This document shows positions 21,636 through 31,498 of a stretch of 64,000 nucleotides of DNA, one piece after another. Position numbers and translations under genes: made by a program. The stretch covers positions 682,001 through 746,000 of the forward strand of contig NZ_KE383929.1 of assembly GCF_000422825.1 (NCBI RefSeq), given 5' to 3'. The notes beneath the pieces were generated by a model, which did not search any database, had not been told where the DNA came from, and worked only from the letters and a program-made list of their open reading frames with translations. This DNA comes from Nocardioides insulae DSM 17944. Its GTDB lineage: Bacteria > Actinomycetota > Actinomycetes > Propionibacteriales > Nocardioidaceae. How positions within the stretch are numbered: the first letter of the stretch is position 1; each line of letters opens with the position of its first letter.

Positions 21636-22600
21636 CTGGTCAGGACGATCTTGCCGAACAGGTCGCCGGCGGCCATCGCCTCGAAGCCCTCGCGGGCCTT
21701 CTCCATCGGGAGGACCCGGTCGATCAGCGGCGCGGTGCCGGTGGCGTCGAGCAGCTGCACCAGGGCGGCCAGCTCGCTGCGGGTGCCCATGGTGGAGCCC
21801 ACGATGCGCAACTGGAGGAAGAAGATGTGGGTGAGCATGGCGTCGTCCAGCTTCGGCCCCGACGTGGTGCCCGAGGTGACGAGGGTGCCCCCGGGTCGCA
21901 GGGAGCGCACCGAGTGCTGCCAGGTGGCCCGCCCCACGGTCTCCATCACCGCGTCGACCTTGACCGGCAGCCTCTCGCCGGACTCGAAGACCTCGTGCGC
22001 ACCGATCTCGAGGGCACGGGCCCGCTTCGCCTCGTCGCGGCTGGTGGCGTACACCCGCAGTCCGCCCGCGCGCGCCAAGGTGATCAGCGCGGTGGCCACG
22101 CCACCTCCGGCGCCCTGCACCAGCACGCTGTCACCGGCCTTGAGCTCACCGCGCCCGAACAGCATCCGGTACGCCGTCAGCCAGGCCGTCGGCAGGCAGG
22201 CGGCCTGCTCGAAGGAGAGCCCGGCCGGCTTGGGCACCACGTTGCGCCGGGGCACCACGACCCGGTCGGCGAAGGTCCCCTGGTGGCGCTCGGAGAGCAG
22301 CGACCGCTTCGGGTCGAGCGTCTCGTCGCCGGCCCAGTCCGGAGAGCTGATCACCGCGTGCACGACCACGTCGTTGCCGTCCTCGTCGACGCCGGCGGCG
22401 TCGCAGCCGAGGATCATCGGCAGGGCCTCCTGCTTGAGCCCCTGGCCCCGCAGCGACCACAGGTCGTGGTGGTTGAGGGAGGCCGCCTTGACCGACACGG
22501 TAGTCCAGCCGTCGGGTGCGACCGGGTCGGGGCGCTCCCCCAGGGCCAGGCCCTTGAGCGGGTCGTCGGGATCGATGGACTCGGCATAGACGGCGAACAT
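21632..22600 (-). CDS. Zinc-free medium-chain dehydrogenase/quinone oxidoreductase
   Basis: 322 residues of the MDR superfamily with an N-terminal GroES-like domain and a Rossmann domain carrying the VQGAGGGVATALI loop. The structural zinc cysteines are absent, as in quinone oxidoreductases and enoyl reductases. The substrate is unknown. The ATG at 22600 fits a -10 hexamer seven bases upstream. First gene of a two-gene operon with the SDR. Confidence 0.88.
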
Positions 22601-22607
22601 GCCCCCG

Positions 22608-22613
22608 AACCTA
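22608..22613 (-). promoter_or_regulatory. -10 element of the MDR-SDR operon (leaderless type)
   Basis: TAGGTT on the minus strand, seven bases before the ATG at 22600. Confidence 0.5.
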
Positions 22614-22674
22614 CCGAGGCCTCGCGGGCGGCGTCAGCCTGCTCACCCAGTGAGCCGGATCACGCGGCCGCGAG

Positions 22675-22721
22675 CCCCTGCACCGACCCACCTGACCGGA
22701 TCAGGTGGGTCGGTGCAGGGG
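22675..22721 (-). terminator. Terminator of the malic enzyme gene (21-bp arms)
   Basis: Perfect inverted repeat 22675-22695 / 22701-22721 with a 5-nt loop, 14 bp after the malic enzyme stop. No T run follows, so it may act as a Rho-independent I-shaped hairpin or as an mRNA 3' stabiliser. Confidence 0.85.
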
Positions 22722-22735
22722 CCGACGAGCGGGGC

Positions 22736-23920
<1,185 letters not shown>

Positions 23921-24115
23921 GGTCGTCACAGCTTTCTGGAGCGGAGAGAAGGGCCGACAGGGCTCGGACCGTGGCATCGGCGACACGGAAGCGGCACGGA
24001 GGCAACACGGACGGCGTGCGGACGACGGAGTGATGCGTCACGCAGCCACGAGGGGATGTTGGCCCCGGGCGAGTGTCTCACAAGCCCGCGTCGGATTCCG
24101 GGATCGTGGGCCGGG

Positions 24116-24478
24116 TCACGTCACCCTGCGCGGATGCGGCCACAACCGGGCACGCACCACACCGAGGACGTCGCCCTCCCCGATCGGTCCGCGGTGCCGG
24201 GAGTCGACGCCTGCCCGGGGGTCGTCGCTGAGCAGCCACCAGCCCGGCCGGCCCGAGACCGTCGTACGTCGCTCGGCGGCGCGCTTCACCACGATCGTGC
24301 CGTCGGGGAACCTGGCCACCACCACATCGCCGGGTCGAGGCGGGCGACGGTAGGAGACCCACAGCCGGTCGCCGGGACGCAGGCCGGGCCCCATCGAGGT
24401 CCCACGGACCCGCGCCAGCCCCCAGCGTGGGCCCGCCCCGACGGCACTCCCGGGGACACCCTGTGGCGCTGAAGTCAC
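24116..24478 (-). CDS. sodX: Nickel-type superoxide dismutase maturation protease (S26 family)
   Basis: Signal-peptidase-like protease expected to remove the SodN propeptide. It has 120 residues from the GTG at 24478 (an alternative GTG at 24505 adds nine). The catalytic serine is in RGTSMGPGLRPGDRLWV and the general-base lysine in IVVKRA. No membrane anchor is evident, unlike LepB. It is divergent from sodN, the usual pairing for NiSOD systems. Confidence 0.85.
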   Translation of the reverse strand: MTSAPQGVPGSAVGAGPRWGLARVRGTSMGPGLRPGDRLWVSYRRPPRPGDVVVARFPDGTIVVKRAAERRTTVSGRPGWWLLSDDPRAGVDSRHRGPIGEGDVLGVVRARLWPHPRRVT

Positions 24479-24551
24479 GCAGAGTAGTGTCGCATCAGCA
24501 AGCACACGTACTCAGCACGACCCAGCCTGTACGACTCGAGAGAGGACACAC

Positions 24552-24953
24552 ATGTTCGCGCGTCTGTTCGCCCCCACCATCGAGGTCTCGGCCCACTGTG
24601 ACCTGCCCTGCGGCGTCTACGACCCGGCCCAGGCACGGATCGAGGCGGAGTCGGTCAAGGCCATCATCGCCAAGGCCAACGACAGCGACGACCCTGACTT
24701 CCGCACCCGCGCGGTGCTGATCAAGGAGCAGCGCTCCCAGCTGGTCAAGGAGCACCTGTGGGTGCTGTGGACCGACTACTTCAAGCCCCCGCACTTCGAG
24801 AAGTACCCGCAGCTGCACACGCTGGTCAACGAGGCCACCAAGCTCGCGGGTGCCGGTGGCACCAAGGGCACGATGGACGCCGACGCGGCCGACCAGCTGC
24901 TCGCCAAGATCGATGAGATCGCGGAGATCTTCTGGGCCACCAAGCAGGGCTGA
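24552..24953 (+). CDS. sodN: Nickel superoxide dismutase
   Basis: Dismutates superoxide using nickel. It has 133 residues with a 14-residue propeptide (MFARLFAPTIEVSA) ahead of the nickel hook HCDLPCGVY, whose His15, Cys16 and Cys20 become residues 1, 2 and 6 of the mature enzyme. The remaining four-helix bundle is of normal length. A GAGAGAGGA ribosome site precedes the ATG. The 73 bp to sodX contain both promoters. Confidence 0.96.
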   Translation: MFARLFAPTIEVSAHCDLPCGVYDPAQARIEAESVKAIIAKANDSDDPDFRTRAVLIKEQRSQLVKEHLWVLWTDYFKPPHFEKYPQLHTLVNEATKLAGAGGTKGTMDADAADQLLAKIDEIAEIFWATKQG

Positions 24954-24975
24954 GCCCCCTGCTCCGATCTGCTCC

Positions 24976-25008
24976 CGACGCCGCCCGGTCCGAGACCGGG
25001 CGGCGTCG
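24976..25008 (+). terminator. Terminator of sodN
   Basis: Perfect 15-bp arms (24976-24990 and 24994-25008) with a 3-nt loop, 22 bp after the sodN stop. Confidence 0.88.
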
Positions 25009-25077
25009 CGCATCTGGCACCATGGCCGACGGGCCGCCGCAGCGGTCCGAGACGCCGAGCACACGAAGGACCACGAC

Positions 25078-25494
25078 ATGTCCGAGAACGGGTCGCCCGA
25101 GTCAGCGCTGGCTCGCCCCGACGTCGAGCTTCGCCTGCCTGCGGACGGTGCCTACGTCTCCGTGCTTCGCACCACCGCGGCCGGCCTGGCCGCCCGCCTC
25201 GACTTCACCCTCGACGACATCGAGGACCTGCGGATGGCGGTGGGCGAGGCCAGCGCCCTCGTGCTCGACGCCGCCGCTGAGGGCAGCGACCTCACCGCGG
25301 CCTTCTGGCTCGCCCCCGGGCTGATGACGGTGACCGTGGGTGCCGGAACGGACACGCCGTCGCAGCCCGATCAGGACAGCTTCGCCTGGCAGGTGCTCAC
25401 CGCCCTCGCCGAGGACGCCAGCGCGGAGGCGGCCCAGGGCCGGCTCACGGTCACCTTCGCGATGGAGTCGACCCCGCTCGGCGCCGGCCTGTGA
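25078..25494 (+). CDS. RsbW-like anti-sigma factor (HATPase fold)
   Basis: 138 residues of the RsbW/SpoIIAB fold, expected to bind and restrain the sigma factor encoded next. The helix DIEDLRMAVGEASALVLDA corresponds to the ATP-binding N box, but the usual Asn is replaced (GEASALV), so kinase activity is doubtful. Its stop is one base before the sigma ATG, indicating coupling. No anti-anti-sigma gene is adjacent. Confidence 0.82.
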   Translation: MSENGSPESALARPDVELRLPADGAYVSVLRTTAAGLAARLDFTLDDIEDLRMAVGEASALVLDAAAEGSDLTAAFWLAPGLMTVTVGAGTDTPSQPDQDSFAWQVLTALAEDASAEAAQGRLTVTFAMESTPLGAGL

Positions 25495-25495
25495 C

Positions 25496-26404
25496 ATGGG
25501 TCCCGAGATGAATCCCGAGCCGGACGTCGGGACGGGCCCCGACCGGGCCGCCGAGACAGACCAGGGCGCGGACTCCCAGACCCTCGAGCCGGTCGCGTTC
25601 GAGGAGATCTACGCGCGCGTGGACTCCCGCTCGGTCGGGATCGAGGAGACCCGGCGACGCAGCGCCGAACTGTTCGTCGCGCTTCGGGACGACGACCTCC
25701 CGGCCGGGCGCAGGCAGCACGCCCGCGACGACCTCGTCCACCTGCACCTCCCCCTGGTGGAGCACTGTGCCCGGCGCTTCCGCAACCGGGGTGAGCCCTT
25801 CGAGGATCTTGTCCAGGTCGGCACCATCGGACTGCTCAAGTCGGTCGATCGGTTCGACACCGAGCGCGGCGTCGAGTTCTCCACCTACGCCACCCCCACG
25901 ATCATCGGCGAGATCAAGCGGCACTTCCGCGACAAGGGCTGGGCGATCCGGGTGCCGCGCCGGCTCCAGGAACTCCGGATGCAGATCAACTCCACCACGG
26001 CCGAGCTCACCCAGTCCCTCGGCCGCTCCCCCACGGCGCGCGAACTGGCCGAGGCGATCGGCTGCTCGGTGGAGGAGATCGTCGAGGGCCTCGAGTCGGG
26101 CCACGCCTACTCGACCCTGTCCCTGGACGCCGGCGACCAGGACGACGACGGACCCGGCTCCAGCCTGCTCGACACGCTCGGGTCCGAGGACGCGAGCCTG
26201 GCCCACATCGAGACCCGCGAGTCGATCAAGCCATTGCTGCGCGGACTCGGCGAGCGGGAGAAGAAGATCCTGCTGCTCCGGTTCTTCAAGAACATGACCC
26301 AGGCCCAGATCGCCGAGGAGATCGGGGTGTCCCAGATGCACGTCAGCCGCCTGCTCAGCCGCACCCTCGGTCAGCTGCGCAGTGGCCTCGAGGATCCCGA
26401 CTGA
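25496..26404 (+). CDS. SigB/SigF-type RNA polymerase sigma factor
   Basis: 302 residues with an acidic N-terminal extension of about 50 residues. Regions 2 (EDLVQVGTIGLLKSVDRFD), 3 and 4 (MTQAQIAEEIGVSQMHVSRLLSR) are all present, as in the SigF/SigB stress and sporulation group rather than ECF factors. It lies directly after its likely anti-sigma gene. An in-frame ATG at 25508 is an alternative start. Target promoters of this group typically read GTTT-N15-GGGTA; I found no clear copy here. Confidence 0.93.
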   Translation: MGPEMNPEPDVGTGPDRAAETDQGADSQTLEPVAFEEIYARVDSRSVGIEETRRRSAELFVALRDDDLPAGRRQHARDDLVHLHLPLVEHCARRFRNRGEPFEDLVQVGTIGLLKSVDRFDTERGVEFSTYATPTIIGEIKRHFRDKGWAIRVPRRLQELRMQINSTTAELTQSLGRSPTARELAEAIGCSVEEIVEGLESGHAYSTLSLDAGDQDDDGPGSSLLDTLGSEDASLAHIETRESIKPLLRGLGEREKKILLLRFFKNMTQAQIAEEIGVSQMHVSRLLSRTLGQLRSGLEDPD

Positions 26405-26430
26405 CACCCACGAACGGGTCTCAGGAGTCC

Positions 26431-26844
26431 TCAGGAGTCATCGGCGTCCAGCGCCGCCGAGGTCGCCGGGTGCACGGCGCACACCAGCGTCGCCACCGCG
26501 AACGCGGCCAGCGCGAGCGCCACCATCGGCGCGTCCCGGAAGTTCCAGGCCAGGCCAAGCTGGATCAACTGGGTGAGCACCACCGGGCCGCGGGACCAGT
26601 ACCGGTGCCCGAGCAGCCCCCACACGCACACGGCCAGGGCGGCGCCGTACCCGAGCAGGAAGATGCTGGTGGTGATCGCCATGGTGGCTCGGCCAGGGGT
26701 CAGGTCGAGCATCTCGAAGACCGCCCAGCCGATCAGCACCACGCTCTGCAGGGCGCCGAGACCGGCGGCGACGAGCAGGGGTACCGGGCGGAGGGACACG
26801 GTGTTCACAACGACCGAGCGTACGGGGAGCCGCGCGGCGCCCAC
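26431..26844 (-). CDS. Small integral membrane protein, unknown
   Basis: 137 residues with about four hydrophobic helices (roughly 20-45, 52-78, 84-102 and 106-128) and short loops; no catalytic motif. It resembles conserved actinobacterial membrane proteins without known function. GTG at 26844 is the longest start and 26808 is an alternative. It converges on the sigma gene with 26 bp between stops. Confidence 0.65.
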   Translation of the reverse strand: MGAARLPVRSVVVNTVSLRPVPLLVAAGLGALQSVVLIGWAVFEMLDLTPGRATMAITTSIFLLGYGAALAVCVWGLLGHRYWSRGPVVLTQLIQLGLAWNFRDAPMVALALAAFAVATLVCAVHPATSAALDADDS

Positions 26845-26938
26845 CTATTCCCGGGGGTGACGCCGGCCTCTCGGTGATCAAACACACCACCGCCAGGGGT
26901 TGTTCAGCCGCCGTTTCCTTGGAACTCTTGGGGGTGCT

Positions 26939-26954
26939 CGTGAAGGCGTTCACA
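26939..26954. promoter_or_regulatory. CRP-type site upstream of whiB1
   Basis: CGTGA-N6-TCACA, one base from the CRP consensus TGTGA-N6-TCACA, about 85 bp before the whiB1 ATG. In Mycobacterium tuberculosis whiB1 is known to be controlled by the CRP protein Rv3676 through upstream sites, so this fits a conserved arrangement. Confidence 0.6.
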
Positions 26955-27039
26955 TCGCCCTGCCCTCGAGCCACCCAGGGGCGCCGCAATCCGGCGCCAC
27001 CTCCCTAATCACTTCCCAGAAAAGAGGGATTCCCAAGCC

Positions 27040-27294
27040 ATGGATTGGCGCAGCGAATCGGCATGCCTCGACGAGGACCCCGAGCTCTTCTTCCCGATCG
27101 GCAACACGGGTCCCGCGATCCTACAGATCGAGGAGGCCAAGCAGGTCTGTCGGCGGTGCACCGTGCGTGAGCAGTGTCTCGCGTGGGCACTCGAGGCCGG
27201 ACAGGACCACGGCGTGTGGGGCGGACTCTCCGAGGACGAGCGCCGCGCACTCAAGCGCCGTACCGCCCGCGCCCGCGTCCGAACCAGCGCCTGA
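27040..27294 (+). CDS. whiB1: WhiB1-type iron-sulfur regulator
   Basis: 84-residue [4Fe-4S] DNA-binding protein that partners the principal sigma factor and reacts with nitric oxide in mycobacteria. Cluster cysteines are Cys9, 37, 40 and 46; the GVWGG turn and the basic C-terminal RRALKRRTARARVR follow. The N-terminus MDWRSESACLDEDPELFFP is the WhiB1 form. A GAGGGA site precedes the ATG. The neighbour pdtaS matches the mycobacterial order. Confidence 0.95.
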   Translation: MDWRSESACLDEDPELFFPIGNTGPAILQIEEAKQVCRRCTVREQCLAWALEAGQDHGVWGGLSEDERRALKRRTARARVRTSA

Positions 27295-27299
27295 CACCC

Positions 27300-27375
27300 G
27301 ACCCGGTCCGGCATATGCCGGCCGGGTCAGTCCCCTGAACGGCCCCCGGCTCGATCGAGCCGCTCGGGCCGTTCA
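27300..27375. terminator. Double hairpin between whiB1 and pdtaS
   Basis: Hairpin one, 27300-27328, pairs GACCCGG and CCGGCAT with ATGCCGG and CCGGGTC, bulging T307. Hairpin two pairs 27336-27345 with 27366-27375 around an inner GGCTCGATCGAGCC palindrome and overlaps the pdtaS stop codon. Between convergent genes, so probably bidirectional. Confidence 0.75.
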
Positions 27376-28845
27376 CGCTTTCTCCACCGGGATGTCGATG
27401 ACGGCGCGGGCACCATTCGCGTCCTGCCGGTTCCCGAGCCGCAGCCGTCCCCCCAGTTCCGAGGCCACCAGCGTGCCCGCGATGGAGAGCCCCAGATTGG
27501 TCGAGGTCGCCAGGTCGAAGCCGTCCGGCAGCCCCTGGCCATCGTCCTCGACGACCACGCGCAGCCGTCCTCTGCCGCGCTCGACCAGCAGCCTCAGCGA
27601 CGCATAGCCGGGCTCGGGATAGCCATGCTCGACGGCGTTCTGGAGGAGTTCGGTCAGCACCATCGCCAGCGGTGTGGCCGTGTCCGAGTGCAGGTCGCCG
27701 AAGGACCCCTCGCGGTGCAGCCGCGCGGAGACCCCCACGCCGCTCACGTCGGCGACCATCGCGCCGAGCCGGTCCGCGATCTCGTCGAAGTCGACGTTCT
27801 CCTGGGAGGCCTGGCTCAGTGTCTCGTGCACGAGCGCGATGGTGCCCACCCGACGCACCGCCTCGTCCAGGGCCTCGCGCGCGTCCGCGGAGTCGATCCG
27901 ACGCGACTGGAGTCGGAGCAGCGCGGCGACGGTCTGCAGGTTGTTCTTCACCCGGTGATGGATCTCCCGGATGGTGGCGTCCTTGGTGATCAGTTCGCGG
28001 TCCCGCCGCCGCAGGTCGGTGACGTCGCGCACCAGCACGATCGCACCGATCCTGTCACCGGACGGACGGAGCGGGATCGCCCGGGCGATGAGCGCGGCGT
28101 TCTCGGTGTCGATCTCGGTGTCGCGCTGGGCACGCCCGCCGAGGACCGCGCTGAAGGTCTCCTCGTCGGGTCGCCGGCGCGGGGGCACCAGTTCGCGGGA
28201 GAGATCCACCAGCGACCGTCCGACCAGATCTCCGGACAGCCCGAACCGACGGTAGGCCGAGAGCGCGTTCGGGCTGGCGTACTCGACGACCCCGGCCCGG
28301 TCCAGCCGGATGAAGCCGTCGCCGACGCGTGGGGTGTCGGCGTGATCGCTGCGCGACACCATGGCGGGGAAGTACCCGGAGGCGATCATCTGGGTCAGGT
28401 CGGAGGCCGTCTGCAGGTAGGTGAGCTCGAGCCGGCTCGGGGTCCGGACGCCGAGCAGGTTGGTGTTGCGGGCCACCAGCGCGATCGTGCGGCCGGCACG
28501 ACGCACCGGGATCGCCTCGACCCGCACAGGCACGTCCTCACGCCACTCGGGGTCACCCTCCCGGACCAGCCGGTCGCTCTCCCACGCCTGGTCGAGGAGC
28601 GCACGACGCCCCATCGGGACGAAGGTGCCGAGCACGTCCTCGCCGTACGCGGTCGCGCTGGTGGTGGGCCGGATCTGGCCGGCCGCCCAGAAGCCCTCCC
28701 CCCGGCGGTCCCGAAGCCACAGCACCAGGTCGGCGAAGGAGAGGTCGGCGACGATCTGCCAGTCGGCCTGGAGCCGCTGCAGCCAGGCGATGTCGTCCTC
28801 GTCGAGGTCGGTGTGGCTGCGGACCAGTTCGGTCAGGGTCGGCAC
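27373..28845 (-). CDS. pdtaS: PdtaS-type sensor histidine kinase
   Basis: 490-residue soluble kinase: N-terminal GAF-like domain (about 5-150), PAS domain (about 175-290), then HisKA_2 with the phosphoacceptor segment EIHHRVKNNLQTVAALLRL and an HATPase domain with TELLQNAVEHG and DDGQGLP. In mycobacteria PdtaS phosphorylates the ANTAR RNA-binding regulator PdtaR; that partner is not in the window. GTG at 28845 fits a -10 hexamer six bases upstream. Confidence 0.93.
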   Translation of the reverse strand: MPTLTELVRSHTDLDEDDIAWLQRLQADWQIVADLSFADLVLWLRDRRGEGFWAAGQIRPTTSATAYGEDVLGTFVPMGRRALLDQAWESDRLVREGDPEWREDVPVRVEAIPVRRAGRTIALVARNTNLLGVRTPSRLELTYLQTASDLTQMIASGYFPAMVSRSDHADTPRVGDGFIRLDRAGVVEYASPNALSAYRRFGLSGDLVGRSLVDLSRELVPPRRRPDEETFSAVLGGRAQRDTEIDTENAALIARAIPLRPSGDRIGAIVLVRDVTDLRRRDRELITKDATIREIHHRVKNNLQTVAALLRLQSRRIDSADAREALDEAVRRVGTIALVHETLSQASQENVDFDEIADRLGAMVADVSGVGVSARLHREGSFGDLHSDTATPLAMVLTELLQNAVEHGYPEPGYASLRLLVERGRGRLRVVVEDDGQGLPDGFDLATSTNLGLSIAGTLVASELGGRLRLGNRQDANGARAVIDIPVEKA

Positions 28846-28851
28846 GTCGGC

Positions 28852-28857
28852 AGGCTA
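28852..28857 (-). promoter_or_regulatory. -10 element of pdtaS (leaderless type)
   Basis: TAGCCT on the minus strand, six bases before the GTG. Confidence 0.55.
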
Positions 28858-28928
28858 CGCCCCCGGTCCGGCCGATCTGCGGGCAGCCCACCCCACGGTC
28901 CCCGGCGAGGCTTTGGCACGATGGAGCC

Positions 28929-29771
28929 GTGTCGGAGTCGTACTGGAACCAGGTCGTCGCGACAGGTCTGGCCCTGCCAGATGACCGTCCTCTCGATGAG
29001 TTGACCGCGGAACTCACCAGCATGCTCGGCGACCCCGATCCGGAGGTGCGTGAGCGCACCGCCCTCCCCGCCCTGACCGCCTGGCTGCGGCGCGGCGTGT
29101 ACGACGACCTGCTCGCCGGTCTCGGCGACGGGATAGCCGCCGGCCTACGCGCGGGGCTGGGTGAGACGGGCACCGACTCGGTGCTGCGTCGCAGTGCCTC
29201 GGCACAGTTGCTGGCGGCCTGCATCGAGCGTGACAACCAGCGGCCGCTGACCACCGGCGGCAAGGTGCTCGAATGGGGTGACCGGCTGGCCGCCTGGCTC
29301 CTGCGCGAGCAGGATCTGCGCTCCCGCGTGCCCGGAGGTGCTCAGGCTGAGGCGCTCGGGCACGGCGCCGACGCCATGACCGTGCTGGCGCGCTCGCCGC
29401 ACCTGGCCAAGCCCGAGCTCACGGTGGTGCTGGACGTCATCGCCGACCGGGTGGTCGCGCCGGTGCCGACGCCGTACCTGCTGAGCGACAGCGACCGGCT
29501 GGCCTCGGCCACGATGGCGGTGCTCCGCCGCAACCTCATCCCGCTGTCGCTGGCCGAGCCGTGGATCGCCCGCATCTCCGCGGTCGCGCAGGGGGCGAGC
29601 GCGCCCCCGGCGGACGGGGACGAGACCGCCGTCCGCGCCGACGCCGAGGCCTTCCTGCGTTCGCTGTACCTCCAACTGGCCCTCGGACACCGGCCACCGC
29701 AGATCCGGGCCGACCTGCTCCTGGTGGTCGTCGAGGCCCTCAAGGCCGGCAACGGATTCCTCCGTCGCTGA
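28929..29771 (+). CDS. DUF2785 family protein
   Basis: 280-residue, mostly helical protein. The N-terminal stretch (YWNQVVATG, LGDPDPEVRERTALPALTAW) matches the DUF2785 family; no activity is known. It is divergent from pdtaS with 83 bp between starts. GTG at 28929 was chosen: a CACGAT hexamer six bases upstream could be a -10. Helical repeats suggest a scaffold or binding role, which is inference. Confidence 0.75.
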   Translation: MSESYWNQVVATGLALPDDRPLDELTAELTSMLGDPDPEVRERTALPALTAWLRRGVYDDLLAGLGDGIAAGLRAGLGETGTDSVLRRSASAQLLAACIERDNQRPLTTGGKVLEWGDRLAAWLLREQDLRSRVPGGAQAEALGHGADAMTVLARSPHLAKPELTVVLDVIADRVVAPVPTPYLLSDSDRLASATMAVLRRNLIPLSLAEPWIARISAVAQGASAPPADGDETAVRADAEAFLRSLYLQLALGHRPPQIRADLLLVVVEALKAGNGFLRR

Positions 29772-29823
29772 CCCCCTCAGGATCCCTGGGCCACGCCCCT
29801 GTCCACGGGTGCTGACTCGCACG

Positions 29824-29829
29824 TAGCCT
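29824..29829 (+). promoter_or_regulatory. -10 element of the ilvG-like gene (leaderless type)
   Basis: TAGCCT seven bases before the ATG at 29837. Confidence 0.5.
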
Positions 29830-29836
29830 GCGTCAC

Positions 29837-31495
29837 ATGACGCAGCTCTCCGGCCATGCCGGCGTCCTCGGAGTCGAGGTCGCTCGCGCCCACGGGATCC
29901 AGACCATGTACACGCTCTCGGGAGCACACGTGTTCCCGCTCTACGACGGGGCGGTGAAGGCCGATCCGCCGATGCGGCTGCTCGACGTCCGGCACGAGCA
30001 GACCGCGGCGTTCGCCGCGGAGGCGACCGGCAAGCTCACCCGGACCCCGGGCCTGGCTGTGCTCACCGCCGGACCGGGCGTGACCAACGGTGTCAGCGCC
30101 ATCACCCAGGCGCATTTCTCCGGCTCCCCGATGGTCGTCGTCGGCGGGCGGGCGCCCAACAACCGCTGGGGCTCGGGCCTGCTCCAGGAGCTGGACCAGC
30201 CGCCGCTGGTCGCCCCGGTCACCAAGCTGGCCCGCACCATCGGCACCGCCGACGGTGTCCTCACCGGCCTGGACGAGGCGTTCCGGGTGGCCGGTTCCTC
30301 CCACCGCGGGCCGGTCTTCGTGGACGTCCCGATGGACGAGCTGTTCGGCTCGGCGGAAGGAGAGGTCCCCACCGTCCCCGAGCGCGCGCCCCTGGTGCCG
30401 GACGGAGACGCACTGGAGCGCATCGCGGGGCTGCTCGCCGGCGCGGAGCGCCCGGTGCTCGTGCTCGGCACCGACGTATGGGCCGATCGGGCCGAGGCGG
30501 CCGCCCTGCGGCTGGTCGAGCTCACCGGCGTACCCGCGATCACCAATGGGATGGGTCGTGGCGTGGTTCCCGGCGGACACCCCCTGCTGGTCACCAAGGC
30601 CCGGGGCCAGGCACTCGGCGGCGCCGACCTGGTGATCGTGGTCGGTACGCCGCTCGACTTCCGGCTCGGGTTCGGCGTCTTCGGCGGCAAGGACGGCGCC
30701 CAGCCGGCCGCCGTCGTCCACGTGGCCGACTCCCCCGACCAACTCGCCACGCACGTCCCGCTCGCGAACTCCGTGGCCGGTGACCTGACCCTGGTGCTCG
30801 ACGGGCTGCTGGAGGCCCTCGAGCGCAGCCCCGAGCGCCGGTCCTCCGCCTGGAAGAGCTGGGTCGCCGGCCTCCAGGAGACCGTCGCCGCGGCCACCGA
30901 TCGCGACCGGGCGATGCTCACCGCCGACGCCGACCCGATCCATCCCGGCCGCATCTACGGCGAACTCAACCGTCGCCTCGCCGAGGACGCCGTGGTGATC
31001 GGCGACGGCGGCGACTTCGTCAGTTTCGCCGGGAAGTTCGTCGAGCCCAAGCAGCCCGGCGGCTGGCTCGACCCCGGCCCCTACGGTTGCCTCGGCGCCG
31101 GTCTCGGCGCCGCGATCGCCGCGCGGATCGCGCGGCCCTCCGCACAGGTGGTGCTGCTGCTCGGCGACGGCGCCGCCGGCTTCTCCCTGATGGACGTCGA
31201 CACCCTGGTGCGGCACGATCTGCCGGTCGTGATGATCGTGGGCAACAACTCCGCCTGGGGCCTGGAGAAGGGGCCGATGCAGATGCTCTACGGCTACGAC
31301 GTCGCCGCCGACCTCGGGCGCCACACCAAGTACGACGAGGTGGTCCGCGCCCTCGGTGGCGCGGGCGAGACCGTTGCCGACCCGCGCCAGATCGGACCCG
31401 CGCTCGACCGCGCCTTCGCCTCCGGGGTGCCCTACCTGGTCAACGTGCTCACCGATGTCGAGGCGACCTACCCGCGCACCACCTCGGGGATCTGA
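29837..31495 (+). CDS. ilvG: IlvG-like thiamine-diphosphate enzyme (acetolactate synthase family)
   Basis: 552 residues of the acetohydroxyacid synthase / 2-hydroxyacyl-CoA lyase family, highly similar along its length to what I recall of mycobacterial IlvG. The catalytic glutamate is in RHEQTAAFAAEA; the thiamine/magnesium motif is GDGAAGFSLMDVDTLVRH and ends in VGNN. There is no IlvN small subunit or other branched-chain gene nearby, so it may not be a biosynthetic synthase. A hotdog thioesterase follows 3 bp after the stop, hinting at an acyl-CoA substrate. Confidence 0.82.
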   Translation: MTQLSGHAGVLGVEVARAHGIQTMYTLSGAHVFPLYDGAVKADPPMRLLDVRHEQTAAFAAEATGKLTRTPGLAVLTAGPGVTNGVSAITQAHFSGSPMVVVGGRAPNNRWGSGLLQELDQPPLVAPVTKLARTIGTADGVLTGLDEAFRVAGSSHRGPVFVDVPMDELFGSAEGEVPTVPERAPLVPDGDALERIAGLLAGAERPVLVLGTDVWADRAEAAALRLVELTGVPAITNGMGRGVVPGGHPLLVTKARGQALGGADLVIVVGTPLDFRLGFGVFGGKDGAQPAAVVHVADSPDQLATHVPLANSVAGDLTLVLDGLLEALERSPERRSSAWKSWVAGLQETVAAATDRDRAMLTADADPIHPGRIYGELNRRLAEDAVVIGDGGDFVSFAGKFVEPKQPGGWLDPGPYGCLGAGLGAAIAARIARPSAQVVLLLGDGAAGFSLMDVDTLVRHDLPVVMIVGNNSAWGLEKGPMQMLYGYDVAADLGRHTKYDEVVRALGGAGETVADPRQIGPALDRAFASGVPYLVNVLTDVEATYPRTTSGI

Positions 31496-31498
31496 GGG

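Noticed and set aside
22675..22721. Attachment site or mobile-element end
   Set aside because: A lone perfect hairpin 14 bp after a stop codon, with no integrase, target duplication or second copy, fits a terminator.
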